Assembly (NCBI GenBank): GCA_042408965.1
Contig: JBHOQN010000005.1
Location: forward strand, 1-64,000
DNA: 64,000 nt
Origin: Thermogemmatispora sp042408965
GTDB lineage: Bacteria; Chloroflexota; Ktedonobacteria; Ktedonobacterales; Ktedonobacteraceae
Direction of reading: 5' to 3'
Shown here: positions 59,044 through 64,000 of the stretch, one piece after another
Numbering within the stretch: position 1 is the stretch's first letter
Layout of the letters: the number at the start of each line of letters is the position of its first letter
Program-made: the position numbers and the translations under genes
The notes under the pieces: generated by a model
Told to the model about the DNA's origin: nothing
The model's input: only the letters and a program-made list of their open reading frames with translations
Database searches by the model: none

Positions 59044-59868
59044 ATGGTCAGGCCCTTCGAGGAAGCTACCATCGTGCTACTGGAGGCACGCATGAGCAGT
59101 GAGCTGAGCGCACTGATCGAACGCCATGGAGGGCGGGCGCGCTGCGTCCCGGCGGTGCGTGAGGTGCCCGCTGCCGAGAGCAAGCGGCAGGCCAGGACAC
59201 TGCTCACACAGCTCGCAACGGGAAAGATTCAGGTGGTGATCTTCTACACAGGCGTAGGGGTGAACGCCCTGCTCCGCGAGAGCGAACGCCTGGGCCAGCT
59301 CACGACGCTGCTGGAGCACCTGCGGAAGGTCAGACTGATCTGCCGAGGTCCCAAGCCGGCCGCCGTGCTCAAGAAGTACGACCTGCCCGTGTATAGAAGC
59401 GCGCGCGAACCGTACACGACCGACGAGCTGCTCAGTGCCATCACCGGCCTGGATCTGCACGATCGCGGCGTGGCAGTGGTGCACTATGGCGAACGCAACC
59501 CGCTGCTGGTAGCTCACCTGCAGGAGAGGGGTGCCCTAGTCACAGAACTCTGCCTCTATGAGTGGCATCTGCCAGAGGACACAACGGCCCTACGGCAGGT
59601 CATTAACGACCTGATCAGCGGCCAGGTGGATGCTCTCCTCCTGACCAGCCAGGTCCAGGTACACCACCTCTTCCAGGTCGCCGACGAGATGGAGCGGAGG
59701 CAGGCCCTGATTCGTGCCCTGCGACGCGAGATCGTTGTAGCCTCCATCGGACCGACCTGCACGGAAGCCCTGCACAGTTATGGCATTCTTCCCCAGGTCG
59801 TGCCCCATCACCCGAAGATGGGCCACCTGGTCAAAGCCCTGGCCAGCTACATGAACGGCCGCACCTGA
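59044..59868 (+). CDS. hemD: Uroporphyrinogen-III synthase family protein
   Basis: A 274-residue protein of the HemD fold: two alternating alpha/beta domains, with YTGVGVNALL near residue 68, RGPKPAAVLKKYDL near 100 and the second-domain ALLLTSQVQVHHLFQVA near 200, ending VVPHHPKMGHLVKALASY. It would cyclise hydroxymethylbilane to uroporphyrinogen III, the precursor of siroheme needed by NirB. ATG at 59044 overlaps a GAGGA sequence in the nirD tail. Placing hemD in the nitrate operon is common and points to siroheme supply. Confidence 0.85.
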   Translation: MVRPFEEATIVLLEARMSSELSALIERHGGRARCVPAVREVPAAESKRQARTLLTQLATGKIQVVIFYTGVGVNALLRESERLGQLTTLLEHLRKVRLICRGPKPAAVLKKYDLPVYRSAREPYTTDELLSAITGLDLHDRGVAVVHYGERNPLLVAHLQERGALVTELCLYEWHLPEDTTALRQVINDLISGQVDALLLTSQVQVHHLFQVADEMERRQALIRALRREIVVASIGPTCTEALHSYGILPQVVPHHPKMGHLVKALASYMNGRT

Positions 59869-60053
59869 GTCCCCAGAGAGGGCGAAGAGCAACCAGACAG
59901 AGCACGAACGCGCCCACTGCTGGCGCTGCGTTGACTGATAGATCAACCGTACGTCCGGCTGATCATCTCTCTCAGAGGCGTCTAGCCGTTGGCGACTACA
60001 GCCACGAGAACACGACAGGCACCAGCAAATGAAATAAAGGAGTACCTGCAACA

Positions 60054-60458
60054 ATGGATGTCATTCTCTTACAAGAGAGTTTTGAGATGGTCGCTCCCCA
60101 GAAAGACCGTTTTGCACGCCGCTTCTACGAGCGCCTCTTCGCCGCCTACCCTGAAACGCAGGCTCTTTTCGCGAAGAGCGATATGCGCCGCCAGGAGAGT
60201 GCTCTGATGGCGACACTGGCAGCCGTTGTCGCCGGGGTAGAGCGTGGGGAAAACCTGGGGCCCACACTGCAGCGGTTGGGCGCGAGACACGCCACGTATG
60301 GAGTGGAACCAGGACACTATCCCCTGGTTGGCGAGACCCTCCTGGCAACCTTCGACGAGTTCCTGGGACCAACGTTCACTCCTGCCATGCGAGAAACCTG
60401 GGCCCAGGCCTTTGAGGTGATCAGCAGCCAGATGATCGCCGCTGGAAAGCCAGCATGA
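60054..60458 (+). CDS. Single-domain globin (flavohaemoglobin-type haem domain)
   Basis: A 134-residue globin: LLQESFEMVAPQKDRFARRFYERLF, then the F-helix segment GARHATYGVEPGHYPLVGETLL with the proximal His in RHATYGV, and the MRETWAQAFEVISSQMI helix. It resembles the haem domain of flavohaemoglobin without the reductase. In a nitrate operon such globins probably scavenge nitric oxide made during nitrite reduction. RBS AAGGAG lies ten bases before the ATG. Confidence 0.88.
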   Translation: MDVILLQESFEMVAPQKDRFARRFYERLFAAYPETQALFAKSDMRRQESALMATLAAVVAGVERGENLGPTLQRLGARHATYGVEPGHYPLVGETLLATFDEFLGPTFTPAMRETWAQAFEVISSQMIAAGKPA

Positions 60459-60589
60459 CAGACCGACCGCCGGAACAGATGCTCAGGCAGGCTATCACAC
60501 CAGACACAGAGAAGGAAGAGCGTTGCCAGCCTGAGCAAGCTCGCTCAGCCCGCTCATCGAGAGCCGGCTGGAGGAGGTAAGATATCGCC

Positions 60590-61807
60590 ATGCGTATTGT
60601 GCGCAGAGGTCCGCTCTCCACATTGCTCGCTGCGTTCCTTCATTTCGATACCTGCTTCACCCTCTGGGTACTGCTGGGGGCGCTGAGCATTCCTGTTACC
60701 CAGAGCCTGGGCCTCAATGCCGCCCAGCAAGGGATCATGGTAGCAGTGCCCACACTGGGAGGGTCCCTGGCTCGCTTTCCACTGGGAATCCTGGGAGACC
60801 GTTACGGCTACAGGCGTGTCGGCACCCTCATGCTCGTCTTTCTCTTCTTCCCCCTGCTGGCAGGCTGGCTGCTACCGTTGAACTTTCCGGCAGTGCTTCT
60901 CCTGGGCCTGCTCCTGGGAGTTGCCGGAGGCTCATTTGCTATAGCACTACCGCTGGCGAGCCGCAGCTATCCCCCTGAAAGGCAGGGCCTGGTGATGGGA
61001 ATCACGGCGGCCGGTAATATGGGGACTGTGATCGCGAACCTTGCGGCACCAGCACTGGCCCGAAGCTACGGCTGGCACGCAGTCATGGGGCTGGCAATGC
61101 TTCCCCTGGGCCTGGTCCTGCTGATCTTCGTGACACTGGCCGGAGGAGAACAGAAAGGACCAGCCACGCAGAAAGCCACCGCAGGTTACAGCGCCGTCCT
61201 GAGAAGCGCAGACGCCTGGTGGTTCTGCCTGTTCTATAGCGTCACCTTCGGAGGATTCGTCGGATTGAGCACCTTTCTCCCCCTCTTCCTGCACAACCAG
61301 TATCATCTCAACGCCGTGAGCGCCGGCATGTTGACAGCCGCAGCCAGCTTCATCGGGAGCCTGGCACGTCCCCTGGGCGGCTACCTGGCCGACCGGGTAG
61401 GCGGGACCCAGATGCTCAACGCCGTCTTCACAGCGGTGGCCATCCTCTATGCACTACTCGCCCTCACACCATCCTTCGGGATAGGCGTGGCACTCATCCT
61501 GCTGCTGCTGGCCTGCCTGGGCATGGGCAACGGCTCCGTGTTCCAACTGGTCCCGCTGCGCTTCCCCGCCGAGATCGGCCTGGCCACCGGCCTGATCGGC
61601 GCCTGCGGTGGGCTGGGAGGCTTCATCCTGCCCTCGCTGCTCGGAAGCATCAAGCAAGTAAGCGGATCATACGTCGCGGGCCTGGTCACGCTGGCCCTGC
61701 TGGCAACGCTAGCCCTCCTGGTGCTGCGCCTGCTGGTGACCTTCCGGCGCGAATGGCACGCGGTGCGTGAGGCCAGAACACAGGCGCAGATGCCCCTTCA
61801 CCCGTGA
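60590..61807 (+). CDS. narK: Nitrate/nitrite transporter, MFS family
   Basis: A 405-residue protein with 12 predicted membrane segments. NarK/NasA-type markers are the GSLARFPLGILGDRYGYRRV loop between helices 2 and 3, and the second-half GSLARPLGGYLADRVGG. Helix 5 carries a Gly-rich stretch (TAAGNMGTVIANLAAP) resembling the nitrate signature. It would import nitrate for NasA. ATG at 60590 follows GGAGG. It lies 131 bases after the globin gene. Confidence 0.92.
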   Translation: MRIVRRGPLSTLLAAFLHFDTCFTLWVLLGALSIPVTQSLGLNAAQQGIMVAVPTLGGSLARFPLGILGDRYGYRRVGTLMLVFLFFPLLAGWLLPLNFPAVLLLGLLLGVAGGSFAIALPLASRSYPPERQGLVMGITAAGNMGTVIANLAAPALARSYGWHAVMGLAMLPLGLVLLIFVTLAGGEQKGPATQKATAGYSAVLRSADAWWFCLFYSVTFGGFVGLSTFLPLFLHNQYHLNAVSAGMLTAAASFIGSLARPLGGYLADRVGGTQMLNAVFTAVAILYALLALTPSFGIGVALILLLLACLGMGNGSVFQLVPLRFPAEIGLATGLIGACGGLGGFILPSLLGSIKQVSGSYVAGLVTLALLATLALLVLRLLVTFRREWHAVREARTQAQMPLHP

Positions 61808-62017
61808 AGTGCAACACATACACGGCCTGCCTCACCCATTACGAGCCTGGCGCGCTCAGCTCTCCCGGCCGCAGAGCAGTGGTCGGGCTGCCAGACCCTG
61901 GTAGTGGTCCGCCATTGGTGTTATACTGTGGCTACTATCTCAGGCGGGCAGACCGACCCGCAGAAGACACTGTGCAGGACGCAATTACAACAAGAGGAAG
62001 AGAGGGAGAGTGGAGAT
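61808..62017 (+). promoter_or_regulatory. Upstream region of cystathionine beta-synthase with an extended -10 element
   Basis: TGTTATACT near 61918-61926 is an extended -10 box (TG-N-TATACT); the -35 is weak. It would give a leader of about 90 bases before the ATG at 62018, so this gene may have its own promoter inside the nitrate block. No gene in this stretch is supported. Confidence 0.45.
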
Positions 62018-63424
62018 ATGCAGGAACAGAGAGAGGCAGAGCCTACAATGGGCGACATGCGCTACTACAACTCCATCCTGGAGGCCATAGGCAATACTCC
62101 GCTGATACGCCTGCAGAAGGTCGCTGCTGATGTGCCACCTCTGGTGCTGGCCAAAGTCGAACTGTTCAACCCCGGCGGCAGCGTCAAAGACCGCATCGGG
62201 CCGGCGATGATCGAGTACTGTGAACAGCACGGGCTGCTGAGGCCCGGAGGGACCATCGTCGAGCCGACCAGCGGCAACACAGGGCACGGGCTGGCGATCG
62301 CCGCAGCACTGAAAGGCTACCACTGTATCTTTGTAATGACAGACAAGGTGAGCGAGGAGAAGCGCAGCCTGCTGCGCGCCTACGGAGCCGAGGTCGTTAT
62401 CTGTCCCAGTACCGTTCCCCCCGACTCTCCCGAGCATTACAAGAACGTGGCCCACCGCCTGGCCGAAGAGATTCCCGGCGCCTGCTGTCCCGATCAGTAT
62501 GCCAACCCGGCCAACCCTGCGGCCCACTACGCAACCACCGGACCAGAGATCTGGCGGGACACCGCCGGGCGGATCACCGCCTTCGTCGCAGGCATCGGTA
62601 CTGGCGGTACCATCACAGGAACAGCGCGCTTCCTGAAGGAGAAGAACCCTGCCATCAAGATCATCGGCGCCGATCCTCCAGGCTCCGTCTATTCGGGAGA
62701 TACCCTCCGACCCTATAAAGTGGAAGGAATCGGGATGGAGCTCTTCCCCAAGAACTACGATCCCTCACTCGTCGATGAAGTCATCCGCGTCGAGGATCGC
62801 ATCTCCTTCTACTGGGCGCGACGTCTGGCCCGCGAGGAGGGCATCCTGGTCGGTGGCTCAGCCGGGACGGCGCTGGGAGCAGCGCTGATCTACGCCCGCC
62901 GTCTCTCACCCGACGACGTCGTCGTGGTGCTCTTCCCTGACACAGGACGCGGTTACCTGAGCAAGCAGTTCAACGACACCTGGATGCGCGAAAACGACCT
63001 CCTGATGCAGGCCGAGAGCGAGCAGCCCACGCTGCGCGACGTCCTGACCTACCGCCGCACACACGAGGGCAGCATGCCCCTGGTCGTCAGTGTTTCACCA
63101 CACGACTCGATCGCCGACGCCGTCGAGCTGCTACGTCGCTACGGAATCAGCCAGACACCAGTGATCGAGTGCGGTCGCATGGTTGGTAGTCTGACAGAAG
63201 ATCTGCTGCTCCAACATCTGGCAAGCGGTGAGTCACTCTCAGCCACCACCGTCGGAGCACTGCAGGGACCACCGTTCCCCGAGCTCGGGGCCGACACGCC
63301 CCTCAACGAGGCCTACGCTCTCTTCCGAAGCGGACAATCCGCTGTCGCCGTGATCAGCGGCACACAGCTCGAAGGCATCGTGACCAGAAGCGACCTGCTG
63401 GAGTTCTGGGCCCACGCGCGCTAA
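62018..63424 (+). CDS. Cystathionine beta-synthase with C-terminal CBS pair
   Basis: A 468-residue PLP enzyme. The fold-type II catalytic domain (about 15-335) has GNTPLIRL, the PLP Lys in NPGGSVKDRIG, EPTSGNTGHGLA and the phosphate-binding GIGTGGTITG. Two CBS domains (345-468) follow, as in eukaryotic-type cystathionine beta-synthase. It would join serine and homocysteine, or act as a cysteine synthase; both need the same fold. ATG at 62018 has GTGGAG upstream; ATGs at 62048 and 62057 are alternatives. Confidence 0.88.
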   Translation: MQEQREAEPTMGDMRYYNSILEAIGNTPLIRLQKVAADVPPLVLAKVELFNPGGSVKDRIGPAMIEYCEQHGLLRPGGTIVEPTSGNTGHGLAIAAALKGYHCIFVMTDKVSEEKRSLLRAYGAEVVICPSTVPPDSPEHYKNVAHRLAEEIPGACCPDQYANPANPAAHYATTGPEIWRDTAGRITAFVAGIGTGGTITGTARFLKEKNPAIKIIGADPPGSVYSGDTLRPYKVEGIGMELFPKNYDPSLVDEVIRVEDRISFYWARRLAREEGILVGGSAGTALGAALIYARRLSPDDVVVVLFPDTGRGYLSKQFNDTWMRENDLLMQAESEQPTLRDVLTYRRTHEGSMPLVVSVSPHDSIADAVELLRRYGISQTPVIECGRMVGSLTEDLLLQHLASGESLSATTVGALQGPPFPELGADTPLNEAYALFRSGQSAVAVISGTQLEGIVTRSDLLEFWAHAR

Positions 63425-63449
63425 CCCCAGACAGGCCGTACACAGGATT

Positions 63450-63487
63450 CCGGGGCGGCCATGCCACAACGTGAGCCACCGCCCCGG
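63450..63487 (+). terminator. Hairpin after cystathionine beta-synthase
   Basis: CCGGGGCGG (63450-63458) pairs perfectly with CCGCCCCGG (63479-63487), 26 bases past the stop codon. No T-tract follows. It separates the gene from the next promoter. Confidence 0.5.
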
Positions 63488-63502
63488 CCCTCCTCAGCCA
63501 TC

Positions 63503-63531
63503 TTGACAGATCGCAAACAGCAGCGTATGAT
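63503..63531 (+). promoter_or_regulatory. Promoter of the archease unit
   Basis: TTGACA (63503-63508), a 17-base spacer and TATGAT (63526-63531) form a near-consensus promoter with a start near 63538, leaving a leader of about 44 bases before the small ORF at 63582. Confidence 0.75.
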
Positions 63532-63581
63532 AGGACGAGAGCGCGTCTTGTCTGATCGCCACGAGAGAAAGGAGGCCAGCC

Positions 63582-63701
63582 ATGAGTGCAGTGCACTATC
63601 CAGTCACCGCCATCGTGGCTGCTCCAGCGCCCTGCCCGAACACAGCCATCAGGACGAATGGCGCAGGCGGTAAACACACGAGGATGGGAAGGCGGGCATA
63701 G
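63582..63701 (+). CDS. Possible 39-residue protein coupled to archease
   Basis: An ORF of 39 codons begins at ATG 63582 after a strong AGAAAGGAGG site and ends with TAG at 63699-63701. The archease start lies at GTG 63701 or ATG 63704. The product (MSAVHYPVTAIVAAPAPCPN at its start) has no recognised family. The strong ribosome site and the tight junction support translation, possibly as a coupling leader. Confidence 0.4.
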   Translation: MSAVHYPVTAIVAAPAPCPNTAIRTNGAGGKHTRMGRRA

Positions 63702-63703
63702 TG

Positions 63704-64000
63704 ATGGAGCAGCCGCCCTACGAGGTGTTTGAACACACGGCCGACATCGGCCTTCTCGCCTACGGGGAGAGCCTGGCCCAGTTGTTCGCCCATGCGGCCG
63801 AGGGGATGGAGAGCCTGATGGTGCCCCTGGAGCAGGTACGACCGCAGGTCAGCCGTGAGATAGAGGTCGAAGGAGCCGACCTGCTCTCACTGCTGATTGC
63901 CTGGCTGAGCCATCTGATCTTTCTGTTCGATACCGAGTTTCTGCTTTTTGGCCACGTTGACATCGAGGAGATCTCAGAGACGCACCTGAAGGCACGTGCG
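63704..64000 (+). CDS. Archease (incomplete at window end)
   Basis: The first 99 codons of an archease: YEVFEHTADIGLLAYGESLAQLFAHAAEGMESLMV matches the family N-terminus, including the conserved HTAD and the following Asp-containing strand. Archease is a cofactor that helps the RNA ligase RtcB turn over. Its partner may be encoded past the window. GTG at 63701 is an alternative start. Confidence 0.87.
   Translation, partial: MEQPPYEVFEHTADIGLLAYGESLAQLFAHAAEGMESLMVPLEQVRPQVSREIEVEGADLLSLLIAWLSHLIFLFDTEFLLFGHVDIEEISETHLKARA

Overview
The window looks like chromosomal DNA of a high-GC, probably thermophilic, spore-forming member of the Chloroflexota, most likely class Ktedonobacteria (Thermogemmatispora-like). 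This is inferred from gene content: multi-TPR Ser/Thr kinases, CBM2-linked cellulases with Thr-Pro linkers, a receiver/sensor-kinase block, archease, and a subclass Ic ribonucleotide reductase. No rRNA or tRNA was seen, so the assignment is inference only.

Layout. 0.06-1.3 kb: a TnpB-only IS200/IS605-type element that has cut the ATPase gene of an ABC-2 exporter; its two permease genes follow to 3.3 kb. 3.3-9.7 kb: a cobalamin riboswitch with an obvious terminator controls an operon nrdA-nrdB-metE, that is, B12-independent DNA-precursor and methionine synthesis. 10-18 kb: a very large pseudokinase/zinc-ribbon/polytopic membrane protein, an overlapping membrane-protein gene, and a convergent intact Ser/Thr kinase with TPRs. 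18.4-24.5 kb (minus strand): a secreted CBM2-GH6 cellulase behind tandem LacI-type operators, an acyl desaturase, a crotonase, a secreted-repeat lipoprotein and an anchored protein of unknown role. 24.8-28.4 kb: acuB followed by a fused acuC-acuA gene (protein deacetylase plus acetyltransferase), then a short-chain dehydrogenase. 28.6-34.1 kb: an ECF sigma factor, small charged proteins, a stand-alone receiver, and an OmpR-type regulator with a multi-sensor histidine kinase. 34.7-40.3 kb: an acidic hypothetical protein, a methyltransferase, an S9 peptidase and a secreted CHAP protein. 40.5-44.4 kb (minus strand): a propeller lipoprotein, mtaB, a DUF2085 membrane protein and a glutaredoxin-like protein. 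44.8-47.1 kb: an RNase II/R-type exoribonuclease domain fused to three double-stranded-RNA-binding domains. 47.1-53.4 kb: two OsmC proteins, a CBM2-expansin, a small excisionase-type HTH, a broken tandem NTF2-like gene, a YkvA-like protein and a Tat-exported ferritin-like protein. 54.0-63.4 kb: an assimilatory nitrate block (nasA-nirB-nirD-hemD-globin-narK) followed by cystathionine beta-synthase. 63.5 kb to the end: a strong promoter, a small ORF and the start of archease.

The genes suggest a soil or compost saprophyte that degrades cellulose, assimilates nitrate, tunes acetyl-CoA synthetase by reversible acetylation, and switches to B12-independent enzymes when cobalamin is scarce. The most unusual items are the RNB-3xdsRBD nuclease, the AcuC-AcuA fusion, the riboswitch-controlled class Ic reductase plus MetE operon, and the giant pseudokinase-membrane protein.
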